In this document: positions 1 to 7,188 of the stretch, in pieces
Position numbering within the stretch: the stretch's first letter is position 1
How the letters are laid out: each line of letters begins with the position of its first letter
Made by a program: the position numbers and the translations under genes
Assembly (NCBI GenBank): GCA_035650215.1
Contig: DASRIC010000098.1
Coordinates: 1 to 20,804 of the forward strand
Length of the DNA stretch: 20,804 nucleotides
Origin: JACVRW01 sp035650215
GTDB taxonomy: Bacteria > Actinomycetota > Thermoleophilia > Solirubrobacterales > Thermoleophilaceae
Reading direction: 5' to 3'
Notes under the pieces: generated by a model
What the model was told of the DNA's origin: nothing
What the model saw: only the letters and a program-made list of their open reading frames with translations
Databases searched by the model: none

Positions 1-566
1 AGGTTCACGCGCGGGAGCGGCCCGAGCGAGTCGCGCTCGAGCACGGGCCGCTCCGGCCAAGCGGGGGCGGCCGCGCCGAGCGTCTCCAGCGCGTCCAGGC
101 AGCGCTCCGCGTAGCGGTCAGCCTCGGCCTGGGTCACGGTGGCCTCGCCGAGCAGGTCGAGCGACACGGCGGCGCCGTGCTCCCAGAGGTTGCGGATCGA
201 TCGCACCGCCGCCTTCGGGGTCTCGCCGACGATGAAGCGGTGGGCCATCCTGCGCACGCCCGTTGCCGCGGCCGCGCCGAGGGCGGTTCGGCCTGCCTTC
301 GTGCCCGACATGCGCATGGCGGCGGCGATCGGCGGGGGGTGGTCGTCGACCTCGTCGAGGTAGTCGGTGAGGTGGCGGGCCAGGTCGTCGAGCGAGCGGC
401 AGGCGGGCGTCACGTCGACGAACCGGAACAGCGCGGCGCGCAGCTCCGCGTCCTGGGAGGCGAGCTCCATGGCCTTCTGGTCGAGCGCCCGGAGCGGATG
501 CCGCGACCTGCCCGGGAACGCCGAGTGGATCGAGCGCCCGACTCGTTGCAGCTCGGCCTCCGTCAC
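1..566 (-). CDS. putA: Proline dehydrogenase / PutA-type bifunctional protein, N-terminal part (cut by window edge)
   Basis: The visible 188 residues begin at GTG 566 (MTEAELQRVGRS) and run off the left edge, so the 3' end is missing. The segment contains HRFIVGETPKAA, DLLGEATVTQAEADRYAER and WPERP...DSLGPLPRVN, which match the start of the FAD-binding proline dehydrogenase barrel of PutA-like proteins. The family oxidises proline to pyrroline-5-carboxylate, passing electrons to FAD and the quinone pool; bifunctional forms continue into a glutamate-semialdehyde dehydrogenase domain. The long N-terminal arm (SRHPLRALDQKAMELASQD) fits actinobacterial bifunctional PutA better than short monofunctional ProDH, but the second domain lies outside the window. 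GTG 566 is chosen because TACGGT lies 6 nt upstream with no Shine-Dalgarno, the leaderless pattern seen elsewhere here. It is divergent from the phosphatase gene at 629. Confidence 0.88.
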   Translation of the reverse strand, partial: MTEAELQRVGRSIHSAFPGRSRHPLRALDQKAMELASQDAELRAALFRFVDVTPACRSLDDLARHLTDYLDEVDDHPPPIAAAMRMSGTKAGRTALGAAAATGVRRMAHRFIVGETPKAAVRSIRNLWEHGAAVSLDLLGEATVTQAEADRYAERCLDALETLGAAAPAWPERPVLERDSLGPLPRVN

Positions 567-572
567 GGTCGA

Positions 573-578
573 ACCGTA
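573..578 (-). promoter_or_regulatory. Putative -10 box of putA (TACGGT, leaderless)
   Basis: On the minus strand TACGGT ends 6 nt before GTG 566. No Shine-Dalgarno lies between. The position predicts a transcript starting at or within a base or two of the start codon. No recognisable -35 was seen. Confidence 0.5.
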
Positions 579-613
579 TCGCCTGGCGTGCGCACGAATG
601 GCCGGCCGCTGGC

Positions 614-619
614 TAGTCT
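614..619 (+). promoter_or_regulatory. Putative -10 box of the PhoD-like gene (TAGTCT)
   Basis: TAGTCT is followed by 9 nt and then ATG 629, with no ribosome-binding site. The same hexamer precedes fpg and the helicase gene on the other strand. Confidence 0.5.
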
Positions 620-628
620 TGCGCGCCC

Positions 629-2275
629 ATGGCGCGGCTCGTACTCGGTCCAATGCTCCGGTTCGTCGGCGAGACGGACGCCGTGATCTGGGTCGAGACC
701 GACGAGCCGTGCGAGGTCGAGGTACTCGGCACGCGGGCGCGCACGTTCTGCATCTGCGGCCACCACTACGGGCTCGTGTGCGTGGCCGACCTCGAGCCGG
801 GCACCTGGCACGAGTACGAGGTGACGCTCGACGGCGAGCGCGTCTGGCCGTTCGACGACTCGGAGTTCCCGCCGAGCGCCTTTCGCACCTATCCGGGCGA
901 CGGGCCGCACGAGGTGGCCTTCGGCTCCTGCCGCGTGGCCGCGCCCCACACCCCGCCGTTCTCGCTGCGTAAGGACGAGGACGAGCGCGGCCGCGAGATC
1001 GACGCCCTCTACACGCTCGCCCGGCGCATGCGGGACGAGCCCCGCGAGCGCTGGCCCGGCGCGCTCCTGTTGCTCGGCGACCAGGTGTACGCGGACGAGG
1101 TGTCGCCCGCCACGCTCGCCTTCGTGGAGACTCGCCGCGACCCCGACGAGGGGCCCGGCCGGCGCGTGCTCGACTACGAGGAGTACACGCGGCTCTATCG
1201 CGAGAGCTGGTCGGAGCCCACGATCCGCTGGCTCTTCTCCACCGTGCCGACGGCGATGATCTTCGACGACCACGACGTGCACGACGACTGGAACATCTCC
1301 GCGGCGTGGCTCGAGGAGATGCGCCGCAACGAGTGGTGGCACGAGCACGTGATCGGCGCTCTGATGTCGTACTGGGTCTACCAGCACCTCGGCAACCTCT
1401 CGCCGGCCGCGCAGCAGGAGGACCCGGTCCTGCCGCGCGTGCGCGACTCGGAGGACGGCGAGAAGATCCTCCGCTCCTACGTCGAGGGGGCCGACCGCGA
1501 GAGCACGAGCAGCCGCTGGAGCTACTGCCGCGACCTCGGGCGCACGCGCGTGATCGTGATCGACTCACGCGCCGGCCGCGTGCTCGAAGAGGGCGAGCGG
1601 GACATGGTCGAGAGCGCCGAGTGGGACTGGATCGTGGAGCAGGCGAGCGGCGACTACGACCACCTGCTGCTCGCCACCTCGCTGCCCCTTCTGCTCGGCC
1701 CGGGAATGCAGGAGCTCGAGGCCTGGAGCGAGGCCGTGGCGGGCGGCGCCTGGGGCGAGAGGTGGTCGAGCGTGGCCGAGCGCGCGCGGCGCTCGGTGGA
1801 CCTCGAGCATTGGGGCGCCTTTCAGCGCTCCTTCCACAAGATGGTCGAGCTGCAACGGGCGGTCGGCTCGGGTGAGCGCGGCGAGGCGCCGGCCACGATC
1901 GTCACGCTATCCGGCGACGTCCATCACGCCTACCTGTTCGAGATCGCCTACCCGCGCGGGTCGGGCGTGAAGAGCGCGGTCTACCAAGCGGTGTGCTCGC
2001 CCTATCGCAACCCGCTCGACGGGCGCGAGCGCAAGTTCATCCGCTTCGGGATGTCGCGCCCGTTCCACCTCGTCGCGCGGAGGCTCGCGCGCGCGGCGGG
2101 GGTGAAGGATCCGGGGATCCGCTGGCGGCTGACCGGCGACGGACCGTGGTTCGACAACCAGGTGGCGACCCTCTCGATCGAGGGGCGTGAGATGCGGATG
2201 CGGCTCGACAAGGCGGTTCCGGTGGACGAGAACAGCGCCAGGCTCGAGTGCGTGCTCGACCGGCGGCTGGCGTAG
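629..2275 (+). CDS. PhoD-like metallophosphatase (alkaline phosphatase D family)
   Basis: A 548-residue protein. An N-terminal beta-rich region (about 1-90, including ETDAVIWVET and LEPGTWHEYEV) resembles the Fn3-like domain preceding PhoD catalytic domains. The metallophosphoesterase core follows: FGSC near 93-96, LLLGDQVYADE with D151, FDDHDVHDDWN with D213, D214, H215 and D216, and SGDVHHAY with D430, H432 and H433. These are the expected metal ligands of the calcineurin/PhoD fold. The family hydrolyses phosphomonoesters or diesters; the natural substrate cannot be read from sequence. No Sec or Tat signal is visible at the N-terminus, which is unusual for classical PhoD and suggests a cytoplasmic enzyme, as in many actinobacterial PhoD-like paralogues. 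ATG 629 has no ribosome-binding site and is probably leaderless. The ThyX-like gene starts 11 nt after the stop. Confidence 0.88.
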   Translation: MARLVLGPMLRFVGETDAVIWVETDEPCEVEVLGTRARTFCICGHHYGLVCVADLEPGTWHEYEVTLDGERVWPFDDSEFPPSAFRTYPGDGPHEVAFGSCRVAAPHTPPFSLRKDEDERGREIDALYTLARRMRDEPRERWPGALLLLGDQVYADEVSPATLAFVETRRDPDEGPGRRVLDYEEYTRLYRESWSEPTIRWLFSTVPTAMIFDDHDVHDDWNISAAWLEEMRRNEWWHEHVIGALMSYWVYQHLGNLSPAAQQEDPVLPRVRDSEDGEKILRSYVEGADRESTSSRWSYCRDLGRTRVIVIDSRAGRVLEEGERDMVESAEWDWIVEQASGDYDHLLLATSLPLLLGPGMQELEAWSEAVAGGAWGERWSSVAERARRSVDLEHWGAFQRSFHKMVELQRAVGSGERGEAPATIVTLSGDVHHAYLFEIAYPRGSGVKSAVYQAVCSPYRNPLDGRERKFIRFGMSRPFHLVARRLARAAGVKDPGIRWRLTGDGPWFDNQVATLSIEGREMRMRLDKAVPVDENSARLECVLDRRLA

Positions 2276-2278
2276 CTT
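2273..2278 (+). promoter_or_regulatory. Putative -10 box of the ThyX-like gene, overlapping the upstream stop codon (TAGCTT)
   Basis: TAGCTT begins with the TAG stop of the phosphatase gene and ends 8 nt before ATG 2287. The ThyX-like gene may therefore have its own leaderless start despite its operon-like spacing. Confidence 0.35.
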
Positions 2279-2286
2279 CTCTCTTC

Positions 2287-3927
2287 ATGGAGTACCCGGT
2301 CGAGAGCTTCAGCCCCGAGGAGCAGACCCTCCTCGCCCCTCACTTCACGAACCTCGACCGGCCGGTGTTCGCGCTGGTGAACCTGCCGGAGACGGTGAAG
2401 GGCGCGATGTTCGCGCGCTATTCGCGCTACCAGGGCACGCTGCGGCGGATGTACCTCGACGAGTTCGCGGGCAGTGCGCGAGGGGCCGGGCTCGGCCCGG
2501 ACCGGAGCGATGCTATTGACTCGACCGGCCAGGGAGCCGCGAGCTTCGACGGCGAGGAGGGCGAGCGCGCCCGCCAGCTCTACGAGCGCATCTTCCTCGG
2601 CTACGGGGACGACTCCGTGGCCCAGCTCGGCGGCGCGCACATCGCCTGCGAGTTCGTCTCCAACGTGATGACGAAGCTGCTGCAGCGGGGGCGCCTGGCC
2701 GCCTACCTCGAGCAGTCCACGCGCTACATCCCCTACGACAGCCCGATGGCCGAGGGCCTCGGCTATCGCTACTGGCGCCACCCTGGGCTCGGCCCCGAGT
2801 ACGAGCGGGCCATGGACGCGCTCTTCAGCGCCTATTCGCAGGCGCTGCCGCGCGTGCTCGCCTGGGCCGAGGAGCGCTTCCCGCGCGCGCCGGACCAGCT
2901 TGAGGCGGCGCACCGCGGCTCGCTCAGGGCCAAGGCGCTCGACCTGCTCCGTGGGCTGCTCCCGGCCGCCTCGCTCTCGCACATGGGCATGTTCGGCACC
3001 GGCCAGGCCTACGAGCAGCTGCTGCTGCGCCTCTACGCCTCGCCGCTCCCCGAGGCGCGCCACTTCGCCGACATGATCCTCGCGGAGCTCAAGGTCGTGA
3101 TGCCGAGCTTCGTGGCCCGCGTGGAGCGCCCGGACCGCGGCGGCGAGTGGATCTCCTACCTCGAGCAGCGGACCGACCACGCGGAGCGCTGGGCGCGCCG
3201 GCTCGGCCTCGATCGCGAGCCCGGCGGCGAGCCCACCGGGCCGGCGGTGCGGCTGCTCTCGGTGGAGGGCGGCGAGGAAGAGCTGCTGGCCGCGCTCCTG
3301 TTCGAGTCGGCCGCCTGCCCCGAGCACGAGGCGCGCGCGGCGGTCGGCGCCCTGCCGCCCGACGAGCGCGCCACCATGCTCGCCGAGCTGGTGGGCGAGC
3401 GGCGCAACCGCCGCCACCGGCCGGGGCGCGGCTTCGAGGCGCTCCGCTACCGCTTCGAGGTGGTGTCCGACTACGGCGCCTTCCGCGACCTCCAGCGCCA
3501 CCGCATGCTCACGGTCCAGTGGCAGACGCTCGGCCCCGAGCTGGGCGCAGGCGTGCCCCAGGAGCTCGAGAGCGCGGGCGTGGCGGACGCATACCGCGAG
3601 AGCCTCGAGCGCTCACGCGCCGAGCACGCCCGCATCGTGGAGCTGGGCCGGCCCGAGCTGGCGCCGTACGCGCTCTGCCTCGGCTACCGGATCCGCTACG
3701 TGCTCGACATGAACGCGCGCGAGGCGATGCACCTGATCGAGCTGCGCTCCGGCCGCGAGGGACACCCCGGCTACCGCGCGGTGGCCCACGCCCTGCACGC
3801 CGAGATCGGGCGCGTTCACCCCTCGGTGGCGGCAGCGATGAGCTTCGTGGACAGCGACACCGAACCGCGCCTCGAACGCATCCTGAGCGAGATCAGAGCG
3901 CACGCCAAGCACGCCTCACGCGCCTGA
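2287..3927 (+). CDS. Tandem ThyX-fold protein (flavin-dependent thymidylate synthase-like)
   Basis: A 546-residue protein beginning MEYPVESFSPEEQ. It has two ThyX-like halves, whereas a classical ThyX subunit is about 220-250 residues. The N-terminal half (about 20-290) has MFARYSRYQGTLRRMYLDEF, GYGDDSVAQLGGAH and QRGRLAAYLEQSTRY (R134-G-R136, then seven residues, then S144). The C-terminal half (about 370-530) has LQRHRMLTVQWQT (R404-H-R406, then seven residues, then T414). The ThyX signature is RHR-X7-S, and each half keeps only part of it. ThyX enzymes make dTMP from dUMP using FAD, NADPH and methylene-tetrahydrofolate. The family assignment is firm, but whether this protein is a thymidylate synthase or a repurposed flavoprotein is open. 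The start at 2287 is preferred to 2248 because the latter lies inside the phosphatase gene and a -10-like box sits just before 2287. Confidence 0.8.
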   Translation: MEYPVESFSPEEQTLLAPHFTNLDRPVFALVNLPETVKGAMFARYSRYQGTLRRMYLDEFAGSARGAGLGPDRSDAIDSTGQGAASFDGEEGERARQLYERIFLGYGDDSVAQLGGAHIACEFVSNVMTKLLQRGRLAAYLEQSTRYIPYDSPMAEGLGYRYWRHPGLGPEYERAMDALFSAYSQALPRVLAWAEERFPRAPDQLEAAHRGSLRAKALDLLRGLLPAASLSHMGMFGTGQAYEQLLLRLYASPLPEARHFADMILAELKVVMPSFVARVERPDRGGEWISYLEQRTDHAERWARRLGLDREPGGEPTGPAVRLLSVEGGEEELLAALLFESAACPEHEARAAVGALPPDERATMLAELVGERRNRRHRPGRGFEALRYRFEVVSDYGAFRDLQRHRMLTVQWQTLGPELGAGVPQELESAGVADAYRESLERSRAEHARIVELGRPELAPYALCLGYRIRYVLDMNAREAMHLIELRSGREGHPGYRAVAHALHAEIGRVHPSVAAAMSFVDSDTEPRLERILSEIRAHAKHASRA

Positions 3928-3977
3928 CCCGCTCGCGGCGCGCGTGTACCGAAACTCTCGCGGCGCACAACGGTTAG

Positions 3978-4010
3978 AGGGGCACCCACCACCACAAGGA
4001 GGATGCCCCT
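3978..4010 (+). promoter_or_regulatory. 5'-leader hairpin enclosing the ribosome-binding site of the RTX gene
   Basis: AGGGGCA (3978-3984) is perfectly complementary to TGCCCCT (4004-4010), giving a 7-bp stem. G3977 can add a wobble pair with T4011. The 19-nt loop holds AAGGAGG, and the last stem base is the first base of the TTG start codon. The geometry suits modulation of start-codon access, but function is unproven. Confidence 0.45.
3996..4002 (+). promoter_or_regulatory. Strong Shine-Dalgarno AAGGAGG deciding a TTG start
   Basis: AAGGAGG is followed by 7 nt and then TTG 4010, which opens a typical signal peptide. An ATG at 4003 directly abuts the box and gives only a six-codon reading frame ending at TAG 4021-4023. 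This is the clearest Shine-Dalgarno in the window. Confidence 0.75.
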
Positions 4011-4954
4011 TGAGCCAGCGTAGCAACAGGCTCCTGCTCGGCCTCACAGCCGTGGCAGCACTCTCGCTCGTGATCGCCTCGGTCGCAATGGCCGCCGTGA
4101 TCATCGGCGACAACGGGCCCAACGTGCTGAATGGCACCGAACGGGCCGACCTCGTCCGCGCCAAGGGCGGAAACGACACGGTCACGACGCTCTCGGGGCC
4201 CGACCGCGTACTCGCCGGACGCGGCGACGACACCATCGACGCCGGCGCCGGGCACGACTTCGTGCGCGGCGGGCGCGGCGCCGACACCATCAACGGGGGC
4301 GACGGCCCCGCCGGCCGCCGCGGCGACCGCCTACACGGCAACGCGGGCAACGACGCGATCGACGGCGGCGGGGGATTCGACCTCATCACAGGCAACGCCG
4401 GCGCCGACCAGATCAACGGCGGCGCGGGCTGCGACCGCGTGTTCGCGGGTCCGGACGACGACGTGGTCGACGGCGGCGCCGGCTTCTCGTTCCGCCGCTT
4501 CCGCTGCGAGCGGCTGCACGGCGGCCTCGGCAACGACGCGCTGTTCGGCGGCCCGGGTCGCGACTTCATGTCGGGTGGCCAGGGCGAGGACGTCCAGAAC
4601 GGCGGCGAGGGCAGCGACAAGATCTACGCCAACCGCGGCCGCGACAGGTCGGATGGCGGCCCCGGCTCGGACCGGCTCTGGGCGCTCGCGCGGCTGGACG
4701 TGACGGCGATCGGCGATCCCGACGGCGACGAGCTCACCGGCGGCGAGGGCCGTGACCTGTTCTTGGTCCGCGACGGTGAGGTCGACGTCGTGCACTGCGG
4801 TACCGGCGCGGATCTCGTGATCAGCGACCAGTTCGACGTGCTCGACGCCGACTGCGAGTTCGAGCGGCAGAGCGACATCACCTCGCTCGACCAGGTCGAC
4901 GACGGCGAGGAGAACCGGACCGAGAATCCGGACGAGGATCGGGACGAGGGGTAG
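4010..4954 (+). CDS. Secreted RTX / hemolysin-type calcium-binding repeat protein
   Basis: 314 residues from TTG 4010. The N-terminus (SQRSNRLLLGLTAVAALSL...VAMAA) is a Sec signal peptide with likely cleavage after about residue 28-30. The body is a run of glycine-aspartate nonapeptides of the GGxGxDxhx type: GGNDTV, GRGDDTIDAG, GRGADTINGG, GNAGNDAIDGG, GNAGADQINGG, GLGNDALFGG, GQGEDVQNGG, GGPGSDRLW, GGEGRDLFLV. Such repeats form calcium-filled parallel beta-rolls. Four cysteines in the body (CDRVF, RCERLHGG, VHCGTGAD, DADCEFE) suggest disulfides in the exported protein. The C-terminus is a very acidic tail (DDGEENRTENPDEDRDEG). No protease or lipase domain and no type I secretion genes lie nearby, so a structural or surface role is likely. 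An upstream ATG at 3944 is rejected because it lacks a ribosome-binding site and would bury the signal peptide. Confidence 0.83.
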   Translation: MSQRSNRLLLGLTAVAALSLVIASVAMAAVIIGDNGPNVLNGTERADLVRAKGGNDTVTTLSGPDRVLAGRGDDTIDAGAGHDFVRGGRGADTINGGDGPAGRRGDRLHGNAGNDAIDGGGGFDLITGNAGADQINGGAGCDRVFAGPDDDVVDGGAGFSFRRFRCERLHGGLGNDALFGGPGRDFMSGGQGEDVQNGGEGSDKIYANRGRDRSDGGPGSDRLWALARLDVTAIGDPDGDELTGGEGRDLFLVRDGEVDVVHCGTGADLVISDQFDVLDADCEFERQSDITSLDQVDDGEENRTENPDEDRDEG

Positions 4955-4987
4955 AAGAACGGAGGCTCACGGCGCGCGGGGATCGTT

Positions 4988-4993
4988 TACTCT
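4988..4993 (+). promoter_or_regulatory. Putative -10 box of rpe (TACTCT, leaderless)
   Basis: TACTCT ends 8 nt before GTG 5002, and no Shine-Dalgarno lies between. A GGAGG at 4961-4965 is far too distant to serve this start. Confidence 0.5.
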
Positions 4994-5001
4994 CGCGCGC
5001 C

Positions 5002-5682
5002 GTGGCCGCGCCCCTGTTGCACGACGTCCGCGTAGCGCCCTCGATCCTCGCGGCCGACTTCGCCCGCCTGGGTGCGCAGGTCGAGGCGGTGATGGACGCA
5101 GGGGCCCGCGTGATCCACGTGGACGTGATGGACGGGCATTTCGTGCCGCCGATCTCGATCGGCGCGATCATCGTCGACGCCCTGGCGGAGCTCGTGCACG
5201 GGCGCGGCGGGGTGCTCGACGTGCACCTGATGGTCGAGCGACCCGAGCGGCGGGTGGAGGAGTTCGCTGCCGCGGGCGCCGACACGCTCATCGTGCACTG
5301 GGAGGCCACGCCGCACGTGCACTACGCACTCCAGGCCGTGCGCGACGCCGACCTCGACGCCGGGCTGGCGCTCAATCCCGCCACCCCGGCCGACGTGGTG
5401 GCGGGCCTGACCGAGATGGTCGACCACGTGCTCTGCATGACCGTGAACCCGGGCTGGGGCGGCCAGCCCTACATCGAGAGCTCGACCGCCAAGGTCGCGC
5501 GGCTGCGCGAGCTGCTCGGGCCGGGGGTCCCGATCGAGGTCGACGGCGGCATCGACCTCAGCACCGCTCCGGGCGCGGCCGCCGCGGGCGCCACGCTATT
5601 CGTCGCGGGGTCCTCGATCTTCGGCGCGGAGGACCCGGGTGGCGCCTACGCCGAGATCGCCGCGGCGGTCGGCGCGGTCTGA
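5002..5682 (+). CDS. rpe: Ribulose-phosphate 3-epimerase
   Basis: 226 residues, the usual length for this TIM-barrel enzyme. It interconverts ribulose 5-phosphate and xylulose 5-phosphate in the pentose phosphate pathway. Diagnostic motifs are VAPSILAADFARL (11-23), HVDVMDGHFVPP with catalytic D41, DVHLMVERP, MTVNPGWGGQ and IEVDGGID with catalytic D181; the metal-binding histidines in HVDV, DGHF and DVHL are present. GTG 5002 is chosen from the family N-terminus and the -10-like TACTCT just upstream. The stop lies 3 bp from the convergent stop of the gene at 5686. An RpiB-family isomerase gene lies at 11404, but the two are not in one transcription unit. Confidence 0.95.
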   Translation: MAAPLLHDVRVAPSILAADFARLGAQVEAVMDAGARVIHVDVMDGHFVPPISIGAIIVDALAELVHGRGGVLDVHLMVERPERRVEEFAAAGADTLIVHWEATPHVHYALQAVRDADLDAGLALNPATPADVVAGLTEMVDHVLCMTVNPGWGGQPYIESSTAKVARLRELLGPGVPIEVDGGIDLSTAPGAAAAGATLFVAGSSIFGAEDPGGAYAEIAAAVGAV

Positions 5683-5685
5683 GGC

Positions 5686-6099
5686 CTACAGCAGCCGGCC
5701 CTCGAGCCGCGGCGTCGTCCCCTTCAGCCGGCAGAGGCTCACGCTGTCGACCTGGCCCGGGTCGACCTCGAGGTGCTGGTGTGGATCGAGCAGGCCGTCG
5801 TCGGTCTCCGTGAACGGCCAGGGATAGGCCTGGCTGTAGATGACCGCGCCGGCCGTGTTCACACACTCGACGGTCACTCGCGCCCGGCCCCCCGCCGTCT
5901 CCGCCGTGTTCAGCTCGGGATCCTCGACGTAGACCACGATCTCGGGGAACCCGGGGGCACGCTCGACCTTGATGCTCGCGGTCTCGGGCTCCTCGCCTTC
6001 CTCGCCCCCGTCGCTCGCGAGCGCCAGGACCACGAGCGGCACCGCGACGACCACGAGCGCCGCGAGCAGAGCCCAGAGGATGCGCGACCTGCCCTCCAC
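5686..6099 (-). CDS. Membrane-anchored hypothetical protein, last gene of the CBS operon
   Basis: 137 residues with one N-terminal hydrophobic segment (about 8-29, WALLAALVVVAVPLVVLALA) behind a short MEGRSR positive start, then an acidic linker (SDGGEEGEEPET) and a beta-rich domain. This looks like an anchor with the C-terminal domain outside. Two cysteines (VTVECVN, VSLCRL) could pair. I recognise no family; the domain has the character of an Ig- or FxLYD-like small exported domain (VTVECVNTAGAVIY, then PGQVDSVSLCR), but that is only a guess. It starts 6 bp after the preceding membrane-protein gene, so it is presumably cotranscribed and may work with it. Confidence 0.7.
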   Translation of the reverse strand: MEGRSRILWALLAALVVVAVPLVVLALASDGGEEGEEPETASIKVERAPGFPEIVVYVEDPELNTAETAGGRARVTVECVNTAGAVIYSQAYPWPFTETDDGLLDPHQHLEVDPGQVDSVSLCRLKGTTPRLEGRLL

Positions 6100-6105
6100 G
6101 GGCGC

Positions 6106-6987
6106 TCAGCGACGCTTCTTGCGCTTGCGGGAGCTCGGCCGCTCGGGCACGGGCTCCGGGTCGCCGCCCGGCTCCGCGCTCTCCGCGGCCTCGGCGGGCG
6201 TCTCCCCGTCCTGCTCCTCGCGCTCCGGCATCGGCTCGAGCCCGCGCCGCTGCGCGGGCGTCGGCCAGGGCTCGGCCTCGCCGGTCTCCCATGCCGGACC
6301 GCGCCCCCCGGGCCACTTGTCGAGGTAGAGCAAGCCGACCGCGACGAGCCAGAAGGCCTGCACCACCACCGGCACCAGCGGCACCAGCTGCAGCACGAGC
6401 AGGGCTCCCGTGATCACGCCGAGGATGCCCATGAACGGGCTGAGCAATCCCGCGCGCCGTGCGCGCAGGGGCAGCATCACGTACGAGAAGGCGACCGCGA
6501 TCGAGCCTGCGAACGAGAGCGCGAAGACCAGCACGTTCGGGTCCTCGCTCACGAGGTCGTCGGCACGGTCCTCGCCCGCCTGCCCGCGGATCACCTCGCC
6601 GGAGGCGAACTGGTCGGCCAGGTCGATGCGGTCGAAGGTGCCGAGCAGGGCCGAGAGCGCGTACAGGAGCGGGCCGATCACCACCAGGTAGACGAACCAG
6701 TTGGGCATCCCGGCCCCGCGCGCGATCGAGGCCCGGAACAGGAAGAGGAACACCGGCGCCAGCAGCAGGCCCCCGAGCGCCTGCACCACGCCCGAGCCGA
6801 GGAACAGGCCCGAGCGCTCGTTGACGGAGAGCAGGAAGTCGGGCAGGCCCTCGATCCCGGGGCGGTCGTCGAGGACCGCCTGGAACATCAGCACGTTCGC
6901 CAGCAGGAACGCCCCCGCGACGAACGCGCTGATGGCCGCGGGACGAGACCACTGGGCCTCCCAGTCGAGCTGCTCCTGCCTCGTCAC
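6106..6987 (-). CDS. Multi-pass membrane protein with basic C-terminal tail
   Basis: 293 residues starting at GTG 6987, which overlaps the upstream gene's TGA as GTGA, implying translational coupling. Hydrophobic segments lie at about 17-40, 60-85, 95-115, 148-172 and 177-222 (the last long enough for two helices), giving about six passes. A conserved-looking loop GMPNWFVYLVVIGPLLY precedes a cytoplasmic or periplasmic loop containing FDRIDLADQFASG. The last 70 residues are charged and proline-rich and end in SSRKRKKRR. It resembles uncharacterised actinobacterial membrane proteins (DUF4386-like in style), but I cannot assign a transported substrate or activity. It is the third gene of the four-gene operon headed by the CBS protein. 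Confidence 0.75.
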   Translation of the reverse strand: MTRQEQLDWEAQWSRPAAISAFVAGAFLLANVLMFQAVLDDRPGIEGLPDFLLSVNERSGLFLGSGVVQALGGLLLAPVFLFLFRASIARGAGMPNWFVYLVVIGPLLYALSALLGTFDRIDLADQFASGEVIRGQAGEDRADDLVSEDPNVLVFALSFAGSIAVAFSYVMLPLRARRAGLLSPFMGILGVITGALLVLQLVPLVPVVVQAFWLVAVGLLYLDKWPGGRGPAWETGEAEPWPTPAQRRGLEPMPEREEQDGETPAEAAESAEPGGDPEPVPERPSSRKRKKRR

Positions 6988-7181
6988 GGGGCCTTGGGAG
7001 GAGCGCTGCGCTCGCGAGGCGGGCGCGGGCGCGGCGGGTAGTACTCGACGTCGTCCGGCTCCACGATCCGCGACACGCGCTCGCCGACCGCGAGCACGGC
7101 GTCGAGCGCCGGCGCCATCAGGCGAATCACGCCCTCCACGCGACGCCGCGTGCGCAGCTGTCCGGGTGTCATCGGGGGCAT
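6984..7181 (-). CDS. Small hypothetical protein in the CBS operon
   Basis: 65 residues: a basic start (MPPMTPGQLRTRRRVEGV), a short amphipathic stretch (IRLMAPALDAVLAVGERVSRI) and a proline-arginine-rich tail. ATG 7181 lies 7 bp downstream of the CBS gene stop and the TGA overlaps the next gene's GTG by 4 bp, so this frame is the link in a tightly packed operon. That packing is the main evidence that it is real. An alternative start is ATG 7172 (MTPGQL). No Shine-Dalgarno is visible for either, consistent with translation by reinitiation from the upstream gene. Function unknown. Confidence 0.6.
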   Translation of the reverse strand: MPPMTPGQLRTRRRVEGVIRLMAPALDAVLAVGERVSRIVEPDDVEYYPPRPRPPRERSAPPKAP

Positions 7182-7188
7182 CGCCGCG

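Noticed and set aside
2107..2120. GGATCC repeated with two bases between, inside the phosphatase gene
   Set aside because: Short palindromes within a coding sequence. Codons are normal and there is no wider symmetry.
2002..3501. Long open frame on the minus strand (499 codons) across the phosphatase/ThyX junction
   Set aside because: It lies antisense to two well-supported genes, has low-complexity Arg/Glu/Ala/Leu composition typical of high-GC shadow frames, and shows no domain motif.
3944..4009. ATG 3944 as start of the RTX protein
   Set aside because: It would add 22 residues ahead of a good signal peptide and has no ribosome-binding site, whereas TTG 4010 has AAGGAGG at 7 nt.
4003..4023. 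Six-codon ORF at ATG 4003 as a gene
   Set aside because: Too short and abutting the Shine-Dalgarno with no spacing. It may affect initiation but is not annotated as a gene.
4128..4800. Repetitive GGC/GAC-rich DNA as a possible tandem repeat or CRISPR array
   Set aside because: The periodicity comes from the RTX nonapeptide code. DNA units are not identical and there are no spacers.
5558..6952. 464-codon minus-strand frame over rpe and the membrane operon
   Set aside because: Very Arg/Gly/Pro-rich shadow frame. The three frames with real membrane, domain and operon features explain this region.
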